A stretch of DNA of 64,000 bases from CAVPUA01 sp963828015 (lineage in GTDB: Bacteria; Actinomycetota; Actinomycetes; Mycobacteriales; Jatrophihabitantaceae). Each line of letters starts with the position of its first letter. The first letter of the stretch is position 1. Positions 1 through 8,582 of this stretch are shown one piece after another. The notes below the pieces were generated by a model, which did not search any database, was not told where the DNA came from, and saw only the letters and a program-made list of their open reading frames with translations. Both the position numbers and the translations under genes were made by a program. Location of the stretch: positions 868,001 to 932,000 of the forward strand of contig CAWHCD010000006.1 in NCBI GenBank assembly GCA_963828015.1, in the 5' to 3' direction.

Positions 1-1
1 C

Positions 2-1171
2 TTCCGCGTCGCGCACCCCTCCTTCGGCGGGTTGTTCAACTTCGCCAACATGCTCACCGAAGGCTCCGGCCCGATCATCCTGGCCATGGGCCTGGTCTTC
101 GTGCTCCTGCTGGGTGAGATCGACCTGTCGGCCGGCTACGCGGCCGGTGTCTGTGCGATGGTCATGGTCCGCCTGATGGTGGGCTACAACTGGCCCGACA
201 TCCTCTCCATCGGCGCGGCGCTGTTGACCGGGTGCGTCATCGGCTTCCTGATCGGCTGGCTGGTCGCCAAGATCCGGATTCCGTCCTTCGTCGTCACGCT
301 GGCGTTCTTCCTGGCCTTCCAGGGGGTCGCGCTCTACATCGCCAACAACGGCAAGGGCCAGACCGGCAACATCAGCATTACCAGCGGATTCGTCAACGGC
401 CTCACGCACAACACGATGCCGCTGTGGGCCGGCTGGGTCTTCGGTGCCCTTGTCGTCGGTGGCTACGCCCTGCAGAAGCTCATGGCGCAGCGCGCGCGCC
501 GCCGCGGTGGGCTGTCCGCTGAACCCACCCTGATCACCGCCCTGAAGATCGGCGCGCTGGCCGTCGGCACCTTCCTGTTCGTCTTCGCGCTCAATCAGAA
601 CCGCTCACTGCACAAGACACCCATTCCGACGAACGTCAACGGCAAGATCCAGTTCATCACGCCGCCGGCGCTCGAGGGCATCCCTTGGGTGGTCGCGGTC
701 ATCGCGTTCTTCTTCGTGATCTGGACGTTCCTGCTCTCCCGTACCCGCTACGGCCGCCACGTCTACGCGGTCGGTGGGAACGAGGAAGCCTCACGTCGCG
801 CCGGTATCGCCGTCGACCGGGTGCGTATCTCGGTCTTCATCTTCTGTTCCTTCATGGCCGCGGTCGGTGGCGTGGTGATCGGCTCGAACGTGAAGTCGGT
901 CAGTGTGTCCAACTACGCCGGCAACACCCTGCTGCTCGCTGTGGGCGCGGCCGTCATCGGTGGCACCAGCTTGTTCGGTGGCAAGGGGCGCATGATCGAC
1001 GCGCTGATCGGTGGCATGGTGGTCGAGGTCATCAACAACGGCATGGCCGACCTCGTCCAGGGCGCCAACAGCTCCGCCGTCCAGTACGTCGTCACCGGCC
1101 TGGTCCTGCTGCTCGCCGCCACGATCGACGCGCTGTCGCGGCGACGAGCCGGCTCCAGCGGCTTGGGTTGA
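2..1171 (+). CDS. Sugar ABC transporter permease (XylH/BPD_transp_2 type), 5' end outside window
   Basis: Inner-membrane permease of a carbohydrate ABC importer. The frame is open to the left edge, so the true start is outside the window; about 389 residues are visible. Repeated hydrophobic segments run through the whole protein. The motif GEIDLSAG near visible residue 38 is the family's conserved G-x-IDLSVG-type signature, and GGTSLFGGKGR near residue 322 is the conserved C-terminal loop of XylH/RbsC permeases. A hydrophilic stretch rich in R (about residues 162-170) and the unusually long central part fit XylH-like members, which are longer than RbsC. A ROK regulator follows 33 bases downstream, suggesting local control by sugar. 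Family call is firm; the substrate (xylose or another monosaccharide) is inference. Confidence 0.88.
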   Translation, partial: FRVAHPSFGGLFNFANMLTEGSGPIILAMGLVFVLLLGEIDLSAGYAAGVCAMVMVRLMVGYNWPDILSIGAALLTGCVIGFLIGWLVAKIRIPSFVVTLAFFLAFQGVALYIANNGKGQTGNISITSGFVNGLTHNTMPLWAGWVFGALVVGGYALQKLMAQRARRRGGLSAEPTLITALKIGALAVGTFLFVFALNQNRSLHKTPIPTNVNGKIQFITPPALEGIPWVVAVIAFFFVIWTFLLSRTRYGRHVYAVGGNEEASRRAGIAVDRVRISVFIFCSFMAAVGGVVIGSNVKSVSVSNYAGNTLLLAVGAAVIGGTSLFGGKGRMIDALIGGMVVEVINNGMADLVQGANSSAVQYVVTGLVLLLAATIDALSRRRAGSSGLG

Positions 1172-1204
1172 GCGCCGTGACGAGTCCAGGACGGGAGAAA
1201 CTCG

Positions 1205-2389
1205 GTGGCCCGGGCCGCAGCGCGACCAGATGAGATCCGACGCCACAACCTGGGACTGCTCCTGGAGCAGGTGCACCGCGACGGAGAGTTGAGCCGGGCC
1301 GAGCTGACCCAGCGTCTTGGTCTGAACCGCTCGACCATCGGCGTGCTCGTGGCCGGTCTGTCCGAGCTGGGCGTGGTCACCGAGTCGGTACCCAAGGCCA
1401 ACGATCGCGCCGGGCGGCCGTCACACGTCGTCGGGCCCAATGCGGACGGGCCCTACGCGGTGGCCGTCGACCTGGACGTCGATCACCTGGTCATCGCCGC
1501 CATTGGTCTGGGTGGGCGGCTGATCGTGCGCCAGGAAGGGGTGTTGGACGAGGAGCACCGAACCCCCGAGCGCGTGGCCGGGCTGATCGCCGAGCGAGTT
1601 CGGGCGCTGACCGCCGAGGTACCGGTCGGTTGGCCGACCGGTATCGGGGTGAGCATCCCCGGCACCGTCGCCCGGGGAGGGATCCTGGTCGATCAGTCCC
1701 CGAACCTGGGGTGGATCAATGTGCCCTTCGCAAAACTGCTCAGCGCCAAGCTCGACTCCCCCTTGCCGGTGCGAATCGGCAACGACGCCGACCTGGGCGT
1801 GATGGCCGAACACCTTCGCGGCTCGGCCCGGGCCTGCGGTGACGTGGTCTACCTGACCGGGCGCATCGGCGTAGGTGCGGGCATCCTCGTCGATGGCACG
1901 CCGCTGCGCGGGCGCTCGGGCCTGGCCGGCGAGATCGGCCACGTGATTCTCGACCCGAGCGGGCCACTGTGCCATTGCGGCAACCATGGCTGCGCCGAGA
2001 CCTACATCGGCCAGTTGGCCGTGCTGTCGGCCTCGGGTCGAAAACTGCCTCCCGGGCGCGACAGCGCGAGCCTGCTGGCCGGCGCGGTGGAGAGCGGCGA
2101 TCCCGCGGTCGTCAGCGCAATGCGCCAATGCGCTGACCCACTCGGCCGCACCATCGCCGCGCTGGTCAACGTTCTGGACCCCGACCGGGTCGTGCTCGGC
2201 GGCATCCTCGCCAACATCTTCTCGGTCGCCGGGCAGGAGGTGACCGAAGCGGTCAACCGCCATGGGTTCGGCACGGCGCGGGCCCAGTCGATCCTGTGCC
2301 CGGCCGGCCTCGGTCAGGACTCCTCGCTGATCGGCGCCGCCGAACTGGCCTTTCAGCCGCTACTGCAGGATCCGCTCGGCCAGCGCTGA
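1205..2389 (+). CDS. ROK family transcriptional regulator
   Basis: Sugar-responsive DNA-binding regulator of the NagC/XylR type, 394 residues. Residues about 10-65 form a winged helix-turn-helix (LSRAELTQRLGLNRSTIG); the rest is a ROK sugar-binding domain. The ROK zinc motif CHCGNHGCAE lies near residues 256-265, preceded by GEIGHVIL. The GTG start at 1205 has a purine-rich Shine-Dalgarno (GGGAGAAA) just upstream. It directly follows a sugar ABC permease on the same strand, so control of that transport operon is likely. The inducer cannot be read from sequence. Confidence 0.9.
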   Translation: MARAAARPDEIRRHNLGLLLEQVHRDGELSRAELTQRLGLNRSTIGVLVAGLSELGVVTESVPKANDRAGRPSHVVGPNADGPYAVAVDLDVDHLVIAAIGLGGRLIVRQEGVLDEEHRTPERVAGLIAERVRALTAEVPVGWPTGIGVSIPGTVARGGILVDQSPNLGWINVPFAKLLSAKLDSPLPVRIGNDADLGVMAEHLRGSARACGDVVYLTGRIGVGAGILVDGTPLRGRSGLAGEIGHVILDPSGPLCHCGNHGCAETYIGQLAVLSASGRKLPPGRDSASLLAGAVESGDPAVVSAMRQCADPLGRTIAALVNVLDPDRVVLGGILANIFSVAGQEVTEAVNRHGFGTARAQSILCPAGLGQDSSLIGAAELAFQPLLQDPLGQR

Positions 2390-2434
2390 GGCCCCCGCCT
2401 TGGCCATGGTGACCCCGGCAGCAGGCCGGCCGGA

Positions 2435-2740
2435 CTACTTGGTCTTCGCCGATCGGCTGGTGCGCTTACGGGCGGGAGCCGCTGGGCGCGCAGCCGTCTT
2501 GGCCTTCTCCGGCGCGGTTGACGTTCCCGCCGCTGCCTTCTTGCGCCGGGTCGCACCTCCCCGCCCCCGCAGCGTCACGTCGGACTCGGCGAGGACCCGA
2601 TGGATGAAGCCGTATGAGCGGCCGTTCGCATCGGCCAACTCGCGAATACTCGCCCCCTTCGCGTATTGCTTGGTGAGATCCTCAGCGAGCTTGGCCCGAT
2701 TGGCCCCGGTGATGCGCACGCCCTTTTTCAGACCGGCCAT
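2435..2740 (-). CDS. Small helix-turn-helix protein with basic tail
   Basis: A 101-residue protein. Residues about 10-60 (LKKGVRITGANRAKLAEDL, then SIRELADANGRSYGFIHRVL) form a compact helix-turn-helix, followed by RGRGGATRRKK and an Ala/Lys/Pro/Thr-rich basic tail reminiscent of histone-like or Lsr2-like tails. The core is of a type widely conserved in actinobacteria as an uncharacterised HTH protein. It lies 90 bases downstream of the ABC-F gene on the same strand, behind an AT-rich gap that probably carries its own promoter. A role as a DNA-binding regulator or nucleoid protein is inferred from composition only. Confidence 0.75.
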   Translation of the reverse strand: MAGLKKGVRITGANRAKLAEDLTKQYAKGASIRELADANGRSYGFIHRVLAESDVTLRGRGGATRRKKAAAGTSTAPEKAKTAARPAAPARKRTSRSAKTK

Positions 2741-2754
2741 TTCGATCTACCCCC

Positions 2755-2825
2755 CCGTAAGATGCCTGAAACGGATCAGGCTTTATATTCGGGCAGATCA
2801 TACTATAAGTGATCAACTTGGCAAG
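2755..2825 (-). promoter_or_regulatory. AT-rich intergenic patch with small hairpin upstream of the HTH gene
   Basis: This is among the most AT-rich short stretches of the window. It contains the perfect inverted repeat GCCTGA-6-TCAGGC (2764-2781) and, on the minus strand, a TATAGT hexamer. A G-run acting as ribosome binding site lies about 9 bases before the HTH start codon. I could not find a convincing -35 at correct spacing, so a promoter here is probable but not resolved. The hairpin could also shape the HTH gene's 5' leader. Confidence 0.35.
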
Positions 2826-2830
2826 AGCCG

Positions 2831-4450
2831 TCAGGCAAGGGTGATCAGGTCCTTCAGCTCCTCGCTCCAGGAATCCTCGATACCGTCCGGCAGCAAGATC
2901 ACCTTGTCGGGCGCCAAGGCGGTCACCGCGCCCTCATCGTGGGTCACCAGCACGATCGCGCCGGCGTAGGTCCGTAGCGCGTCGAGCACCTGTTCCCGAC
3001 TGACCGGGTCGAGGTTGTTCGTCGGCTCGTCCAGCAGCAGCACGTTGGCGGCACTGGTCACCAGCATGGCCAACGCCAACCGGGTCTTCTCCCCGCCCGA
3101 GAGCACGCCGGCCGGCTTGTCGACGTCGTCGCCGGTGAACAGGAAGGCGCCCAGGATCTTGCGCAGGTCGGTGTCGTTCAGATCGGCCCGCCCGACGCTG
3201 GACGCCGCTGATCGCATGTTCTCGAGGATCGTCCGGTCGTGATCGAGGGTCTCGTGTTCCTGGGCGTAGTAGCCCAGCCGCAGGCCGTGCCCGGGGACGA
3301 TCTCACCGCTGTCGGGCGCCTCGACCCCGGACAGCAGGCGCAGGAGGGTCGTCTTGCCGGCACCGTTGAGACCCAGCACGACGACCCGGGTGCCCTTGTC
3401 GATCGCGAGGCTGACGTCGAGGAAGACCTCGAGCGAGCCGTAGCTCTTGGACAGGCCCTCGGCGCGCAGGGGGGTCCGCCCGCATGGCGCCGGGTCGGGG
3501 AAGCGCAGCCGGGCCACGCGATCATTCACCCGCACGTCGGCCAGACCCGCGGCGAGCGCGGCCGCCCGGCGGTCCATCTGGTGGGCGGCCCGCGCCTTGG
3601 TCGCCTTGGCCCGCATCTTGTCGGCCTGGCCCTTGAGCGACTCGATCTTGCGTTCGGCGTTGGCCCGCTCGCGATGCCGGCGCTTCTCATCGGTCTCGCG
3701 CTGCTGCAGATAGGTCTTCCAGCCGACGTTGTACACATCGATCGTCGTCCGGTTGGCGTCGAGGTACCAGACCTTGTTCACCACCGCGTCGAGCAGCTCG
3801 ACATCGTGACTGATCAGGATCAGCCCACCGGTGTGCTGGCGTAGGAAGTCACGCAGCCAGGTGATCGAGTCCGCGTCCAGGTGGTTGGTCGGCTCGTCGA
3901 GCAGCAGCGTGGTCGGCTCGCCGCCGGAATCCTGGAACAGGATCCGGGCCAGCTCGACCCGGCGCCGCTGTCCACCGGAGAGGGTGTCCAGTGTCTGCTC
4001 CAGGACCCGGTCGGGCAGGCCGAGGTTGGCGCAGATGCGCGCGGCCTCGCTCTCGGCCGCGTAGCCGCCCTGCGCGGCGAAGCGCTCCTCGAGGTTGCCG
4101 TAGCGCCGGATCAGGTCGTCGTCCTCGGGCGTCTCGGCCAGCTGGATCTGCACCTTGGCGATGTCGGTGACCAGCTTGTCCAGGCCGCGGGCCGAGAGCA
4201 CCCGGTCACGGGCCAGCATGTCCAGATCACCGGTGCGCGGGTCCTGCGGCAGGTAGCCGATCGGGCCCTTGGCCGTGACGGTTCCGGTGTGCGGCGTGCT
4301 CTCGCCGGCCAGCACCCGCAGGCTGGTCGTCTTTCCAGCGCCGTTGCGGCCGACCAGGCCGATCCGGTCCCCCGGTTGCACGCGGAGCGAGATGGGCTCA
4401 ATGAGAATGCGCGCACCCGCGCGCAACTCAAGATCGGTGACGGTGATCAT
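2831..4450 (-). CDS. ABC-F family ATP-binding protein
   Basis: A 539-residue soluble protein with two ABC ATPase domains and no membrane segment, as in the ribosome-associated ABC-F family (EttA/Uup/antibiotic resistance types). Walker A motifs are GRNGAGKTT (about 35-43) and GLNGAGKTT (about 360); signatures are LSGGQRRRVEL (about 155) and LSGGEKTRLAL (about 448). A charged linker rich in Lys/Arg/Ala (about 255-300) separates the two halves, where ABC-F proteins carry the P-site tRNA interaction motif. It lies directly downstream of the suf operon on the same strand. Translation factor versus antibiotic protection cannot be distinguished here. Confidence 0.88.
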   Translation of the reverse strand: MITVTDLELRAGARILIEPISLRVQPGDRIGLVGRNGAGKTTSLRVLAGESTPHTGTVTAKGPIGYLPQDPRTGDLDMLARDRVLSARGLDKLVTDIAKVQIQLAETPEDDDLIRRYGNLEERFAAQGGYAAESEAARICANLGLPDRVLEQTLDTLSGGQRRRVELARILFQDSGGEPTTLLLDEPTNHLDADSITWLRDFLRQHTGGLILISHDVELLDAVVNKVWYLDANRTTIDVYNVGWKTYLQQRETDEKRRHRERANAERKIESLKGQADKMRAKATKARAAHQMDRRAAALAAGLADVRVNDRVARLRFPDPAPCGRTPLRAEGLSKSYGSLEVFLDVSLAIDKGTRVVVLGLNGAGKTTLLRLLSGVEAPDSGEIVPGHGLRLGYYAQEHETLDHDRTILENMRSAASSVGRADLNDTDLRKILGAFLFTGDDVDKPAGVLSGGEKTRLALAMLVTSAANVLLLDEPTNNLDPVSREQVLDALRTYAGAIVLVTHDEGAVTALAPDKVILLPDGIEDSWSEELKDLITLA

Positions 4451-4538
4451 GATGGGAGGCTCTCGGTGAAACGGGCACGGGCGAACTCGGGCGGCGGGGC
4501 GCCGGCTACTCGCGCTGCGGGATCACGGGCCCATCCTA

Positions 4539-4552
4539 CCGGCTCGCGCCGG
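4539..4552 (-). terminator. Possible weak stem-loop after sufT
   Basis: Inverted repeat CCGGC-TCGC-GCCGG starts six bases beyond the sufT stop codon on the minus strand. The stem is only 5 bp and no U-tract follows, so it is at best a weak actinobacterial-type terminator or attenuator between the suf operon and the ABC-F gene. Confidence 0.25.
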
Positions 4553-4557
4553 GGCGC

Positions 4558-4911
4558 TCAGACGTTGAAGCCCAGCGACCGCAACTGCTCGCGACCCTCG
4601 TCGGTGATCTTGTCCGGGCCCCACGGCGGCATCCAGACCCAGTTGATCTTGATCTCGGAGGCCAGGGGCTTGGGGCCACCGGTGAGGGCGGCCTGCGCCT
4701 GCGACTCGATCTCATCGGTCAGCGGGCAGGCCGCCGACGTCAGGGTCATGTCGATCGTGATGATTCCCGGTTCGGCCGGATCGAGACCGGGATCCAGGCG
4801 CAGGTCGTAGACCAGGCCGAGGTCGACCACGTTGATCCCAAGTTCGGGGTCGACCACGTCGCGCATCGCCTCTTCGATCTCATCGCGCGTCGCGCCGGCA
4901 ACTGCGGTCAT
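4558..4911 (-). CDS. sufT: Metal-sulfur cluster assembly factor (SufT/PaaD-like, MIP18 family)
   Basis: A 117-residue MIP18-family protein, thought to act in Fe-S cluster maturation or transfer. It carries the family's N-terminal VVDPELGINVVDLGLVY (about 19-35) and the conserved cysteine in SAACPLTDEIES (Cys62). It is the last gene of the suf operon, with its ATG one base after the sufU stop. Position and family make a role in Fe-S assembly highly likely; the exact biochemical step is not established for this subfamily. Confidence 0.9.
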   Translation of the reverse strand: MTAVAGATRDEIEEAMRDVVDPELGINVVDLGLVYDLRLDPGLDPAEPGIITIDMTLTSAACPLTDEIESQAQAALTGGPKPLASEIKINWVWMPPWGPDKITDEGREQLRSLGFNV

Positions 4912-4912
4912 C

Positions 4913-5374
4913 TCAATCTCCCGTCTTCGCGGTCGCCTCGGCCACCGCGCTCTTCATCGCCATCCAGCCGAGCAGGGCACATTTGACCCGGGCCGGGTAC
5001 TTCGACACGCCTTCGAAGGCCACCGCGTCGTCGAGCTCGTCGGCCTGCTCCTCGGTCAACGTCATCGCACCACGCGACTGCATGAGTTCGAGGAACACGT
5101 CCGACAGCTCGAGCGCGTGCTCGACCGGCTCCCCCACCACGAGTTCACTCATCACCGAGGTCGACGCCTGGCTGATCGAACAGCCCTGTCCGGCCCAGCC
5201 GAGATCGGTGATCGTGCCGTTCTCGACGGTGACGCGCAGGGTCACCTCGTCGCCGCAGGTCGGGTTGACGTGGTGCACCTCGGCGTCGAACTGCTCGAGC
5301 AGATCATGGTGGTGCGGGTGCTTGTAGTGGTCGAGGATGATCTGCTGATACATCGACTCGGTCGACAGGCTCAC
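4913..5374 (-). CDS. sufU: SUF system scaffold/sulfurtransferase SufU
   Basis: A 153-residue SufU-type protein that takes sulfur from SufS in Gram-positive SUF systems. Conserved zinc/active-site residues are visible: Cys40 and Asp42 in NPTCGDE, Cys65 in GQGCSIS and Cys132 in RVKCALLGW. I chose the GTG at 5374 because it gives the expected N-terminus (MSLSTESMYQQIILDHYKHP) and overlaps the sufS stop as GTGA, a typical coupling junction. The reading frame stays open well upstream, but that extension lies antisense-free inside sufS in another frame and is not protein-like. Confidence 0.93.
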   Translation of the reverse strand: MSLSTESMYQQIILDHYKHPHHHDLLEQFDAEVHHVNPTCGDEVTLRVTVENGTITDLGWAGQGCSISQASTSVMSELVVGEPVEHALELSDVFLELMQSRGAMTLTEEQADELDDAVAFEGVSKYPARVKCALLGWMAMKSAVAEATAKTGD

Positions 5375-6633
5375 GCGAACATCTCCCTCACTCGTTGCAT
5401 CCCGTGCACCAGCGCGTCGATCTCGTCGGTGGTGGTGTACACCCCAAATGACGCTCGCGTGGTCGCCGGTATTCCGAAGCGCACGCAGACCGGGCGCGCG
5501 CAGTGGTGCCCGGCCCGCACCGCGATGCCCGCCTCGTCCAGCAGCTGCGCGACGTCGTGCGGGTGGGCGTAGGGAACGGTGAACGCGATGGTCGCCCCGC
5601 GATCGACCGGTTCGGCCGGTCCGATTATCTGCAGCTGCGGCACCCGCGACAGCGCGTCGAGGGCGTAGCCGACCAGCTCGTGCTCGTGGGCCTGCACGTT
5701 GTCCATGCCCAATGCGCTGACGTAGTCGATGGCCACTCCGAGTCCGACCGCCTCCGCGATCATCGGGGTGCCGGCCTCGAAGCGGTGCGGCGGCGCGGCG
5801 AACGTGGTGCCCGTCATGTCGACGGTCTCGATCATCTCCCCACCGCCGAGGAAGGGCGGCAGCTCGGCCAGCAGTTCGTAGCGACCCCAGAGCACGCCGA
5901 CGCCGGTCGGCCCGTACAACTTGTGCCCGGTGAACGCAACGAAGTCGACGCCGAGCGCCTGTACGTCCAGGGGCAGGTGCGGGGCCGACTGCGAGGCGTC
6001 GAGCACGGTGAGCGCCCCGACCGAGCGGGCCCGCTCGGCGATTCGCGCCACCGGGTTGATCGTGCCCAGCGCGTTGGACTGGTGCACGAAGGCGACGATG
6101 CGCGTACGCGAGTTGATCACCTCGTCGATGGCCGACTCGACCAGGCGCCCCTCGTCGTCGATCGGCAGCCAGCGGAAGGTCGCCCCCGTGCGCTGGGCCA
6201 GCAGCTGCCACGGCACCAGGTTGCTGTGGTGCTCCATCTCGGTGACGACGATCTCGTCGCCCGGTCCGATCCGGAAACGCGCGGCTCCCGGTGTAGTCGT
6301 GGCATTGGAGATCGAATAGGCGACCAGGTTGAGCGCCTCGGAGGAGTTCTTAGTGAAGATCACCTCGTCGCGACTGGGCGCGTGGATGAAGGCGGCGACC
6401 TTGTCGCGCGCGTCCTCGAAGGCATTGGTGGCTTCCGAGCCGAGGGTGTGCACAGCCCGGGCCACGTTGGCATTGTGGCGTTCGTAGAAGTCGCTCAAGG
6501 CCTCGATCACCACGCGCGGCTTCTGTGAGGTGTTGGCACTGTCGAGATAGACCAGTGGAACGCCGTGCACCTCGCGCGAGAGGATCGGGAAGTCCTTGCG
6601 GACCGCCTCGACGTCAAACCCCGTGCTAGTCAT
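5371..6633 (-). CDS. sufS: Cysteine desulfurase SufS
   Basis: PLP-dependent group II cysteine desulfurase of 420 residues, producing persulfide sulfur and alanine from cysteine for Fe-S assembly. The PLP-binding lysine is Lys238 in FTGHKLYGPTG; the PLP pocket motif TEMEHHSNLVPW lies near 131-142; the catalytic cysteine is Cys378 in AGHHCARPV, the short-loop arrangement typical of SufS. It sits 14 bases after sufC and overlaps sufU by four bases (GTGA), consistent with the SufS-SufU partnership. Confidence 0.95.
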   Translation of the reverse strand: MTSTGFDVEAVRKDFPILSREVHGVPLVYLDSANTSQKPRVVIEALSDFYERHNANVARAVHTLGSEATNAFEDARDKVAAFIHAPSRDEVIFTKNSSEALNLVAYSISNATTTPGAARFRIGPGDEIVVTEMEHHSNLVPWQLLAQRTGATFRWLPIDDEGRLVESAIDEVINSRTRIVAFVHQSNALGTINPVARIAERARSVGALTVLDASQSAPHLPLDVQALGVDFVAFTGHKLYGPTGVGVLWGRYELLAELPPFLGGGEMIETVDMTGTTFAAPPHRFEAGTPMIAEAVGLGVAIDYVSALGMDNVQAHEHELVGYALDALSRVPQLQIIGPAEPVDRGATIAFTVPYAHPHDVAQLLDEAGIAVRAGHHCARPVCVRFGIPATTRASFGVYTTTDEIDALVHGMQRVREMFA

Positions 6634-6647
6634 ACGAGAGAATTTCC

Positions 6648-7412
6648 TTATGCAGAGGCGGATTCAGTGATGCCGAACCGGGCGAAACCCTCACGTTCGA
6701 GCTGGTCGGCCAGCTCGGCCCCGCCGGATTCGACGATGCGGCCATCGAAGAAGACGTGGACGAAGTCCGGCTTGATGTAGCGCAGGATCCGGGTGTAGTG
6801 GGTGATCAGCAGGGTCCCGATCCCGGTCTCGCGGACTCGGTTCACCCCCGCGCTGACCGAGCGCAGGGCGTCGACGTCCAGACCGGAGTCGGTCTCGTCG
6901 AGAATCGCGATCTTGGGCTTGAGCAGGGCGAGTTGCAGGATCTCGTGACGCTTCTTCTCACCGCCGGAGAATCCTTCGTTGACGCTACGTTCCGCGAAGG
7001 ACTTGTCCATCTCGAGTTCAGCCATTGCCTCGTTGACCTCTTTGACCCAGGTCCGCAGCTTCGGCGCCTCGCCGCGGACCGAGGTGGCGGCCGTGCGCAG
7101 GAAGTTCGCCACCGAGACACCCGGGACCTCGACCGGGTACTGCATGGCCAGGAACAAGCCGGCCCGGGCCCGCTGGTCGACTGTCATCGCCAGGACGTCC
7201 TCGCCATCGAGGAGCACCTGACCGCTGGTGACGGTGTACTTCGGGTGGCCGGCGATCGAGTAGGCCAGCGTGGACTTGCCCGACCCGTTCGGGCCCATGA
7301 TCGCGTGCGTCTCACCCGAGGACACCGTGAGGTCGACGCCCTTGAGAATCTCGGTCGTGTCCTCACCGTCCCCGACGCAGACGTGCAGATCGCGGACTTC
7401 CAGGGTGCTCAT
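6648..7412 (-). CDS. sufC: Fe-S cluster assembly ATPase SufC
   Basis: A 254-residue ABC-type ATPase of the SufBCD scaffold complex. Walker A GPNGSGKST spans residues 40-48; the signature FSGGEKKR and Walker B/D-loop AILDETDSGLD follow near 148-175. Its ATG shares one base with the sufD stop (TGATG), indicating translational coupling. In Streptomyces-type suf operons a ferredoxin gene separates sufD from sufC; here there is none. Confidence 0.95.
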   Translation of the reverse strand: MSTLEVRDLHVCVGDGEDTTEILKGVDLTVSSGETHAIMGPNGSGKSTLAYSIAGHPKYTVTSGQVLLDGEDVLAMTVDQRARAGLFLAMQYPVEVPGVSVANFLRTAATSVRGEAPKLRTWVKEVNEAMAELEMDKSFAERSVNEGFSGGEKKRHEILQLALLKPKIAILDETDSGLDVDALRSVSAGVNRVRETGIGTLLITHYTRILRYIKPDFVHVFFDGRIVESGGAELADQLEREGFARFGITESASA

Positions 7413-8581
7413 CAGTTCTCCAACTCCTCTGCGTCGAAGCCCAGGCGGCCTTCGATCGCGATCATGATTTCGTTCTCGAGCTCGGGGATGTCGATGCGTT
7501 CGACCACGTCGGCGAAGAAACCCCGCACGACCAGGCGACGGGCCTGCTCGGCATCGATTCCGCGCGACTGCAGATAGAACAGCTGCAGGTCGTCGAATCG
7601 TCCCGTGGCGCTGGCGTGCCCGGCCCCGGCGATCTCGCCCGTCTCGATCTCGAGGTTCGGCACCGAATCGGCCCGGGTTCCGTCGGAGAGCAGCAGGTTG
7701 CGGTTCATCTCGAACGTGCGTGTTCCGGTCGCTCCGGGCCGGATTCGTACATCGCCGATCCAGACCGTCCGCGAACCCGCGCCGAGCAGGGCATTCTTGT
7801 AGAGCACGTCGGATTGGCAGTCCGGTGCGCTGTGCTCGACGTAGAGCCGCGACTCCAGGTGCTGGCCGACGCCGGCGAAGCTGACCCCCAGCAGGTCGGC
7901 TCGCCCACCCGGACCGGCGTAGCGCACCGTGGGCGAGAGCCGCACGATTGCCCCGCCCAGGCTGACGGTGGTGTGGCGGTAGCTACTGTCACGACCCAGC
8001 GATGCCCCGATGTGCTCGACGTGGATGGCATCGGCGTCCCAGTCCATGACCTGGACCACCGACAACGCCGAACCGTCGCCGACGAGCACCGAGGTCTGGG
8101 CGGCGTACTGCGCCGAGCCCCGGTAGATGACCTGGACCGTAGCCCGGGAGTTGGCCCCCGCCTCGATCACCAGCAACTGCCGGACCAGCTCGGGACCGGT
8201 GCCGGTGACGTAGACGGTCAACGGCTCCTCGATCTCCGCGTCGGCCGGGATGCGCAGCAGCGATGAGGCACTCGGTGCGCTGGCGGCGTAGGCCGCGATC
8301 TGATCGACCGGCGGCGTCGTGCGCGACACGATCGGGTCATCGACGGCCAGTGGGGTCAGGCTTGCCCCGCCGCTGAGCGTCGACAACCAGGTCGCGGTGG
8401 CCGTCGCCGGGTCAGGCGTGAACAACGGGCGCAGTTTGGCCAGCGGACTGAAGCGCCACAGCTCATCACGGCCGGTGGGTTCGGCGAAGGCCAACGGATC
8501 GCGGGAGGCGAAGCGTTGCGCCGGTGAGCCGGTCTTCTCCCGACCCTGGCCTGGGGCCAGTTCGGCGGTTGCGGTGCTCAA
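7412..8581 (-). CDS. sufD: Fe-S cluster assembly protein SufD
   Basis: Subunit of the SufBCD scaffold, 389 residues, with the right-handed beta-helix core and the conserved C-terminal region (ATGRFDDLQLFYLQSRGI, then RLVVRGFFADV). The frame runs upstream into sufB, but the TTG at 8581, one base after the sufB stop, gives a normal SufD length and the start MSTATAELAP; earlier in-frame residues are low-complexity and overlap sufB. SufD pairs with SufB and binds SufC. The start is inferred from length and operon spacing. Confidence 0.9.
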   Translation of the reverse strand: MSTATAELAPGQGREKTGSPAQRFASRDPLAFAEPTGRDELWRFSPLAKLRPLFTPDPATATATWLSTLSGGASLTPLAVDDPIVSRTTPPVDQIAAYAASAPSASSLLRIPADAEIEEPLTVYVTGTGPELVRQLLVIEAGANSRATVQVIYRGSAQYAAQTSVLVGDGSALSVVQVMDWDADAIHVEHIGASLGRDSSYRHTTVSLGGAIVRLSPTVRYAGPGGRADLLGVSFAGVGQHLESRLYVEHSAPDCQSDVLYKNALLGAGSRTVWIGDVRIRPGATGTRTFEMNRNLLLSDGTRADSVPNLEIETGEIAGAGHASATGRFDDLQLFYLQSRGIDAEQARRLVVRGFFADVVERIDIPELENEIMIAIEGRLGFDAEELEN

Positions 8582-8582
8582 C

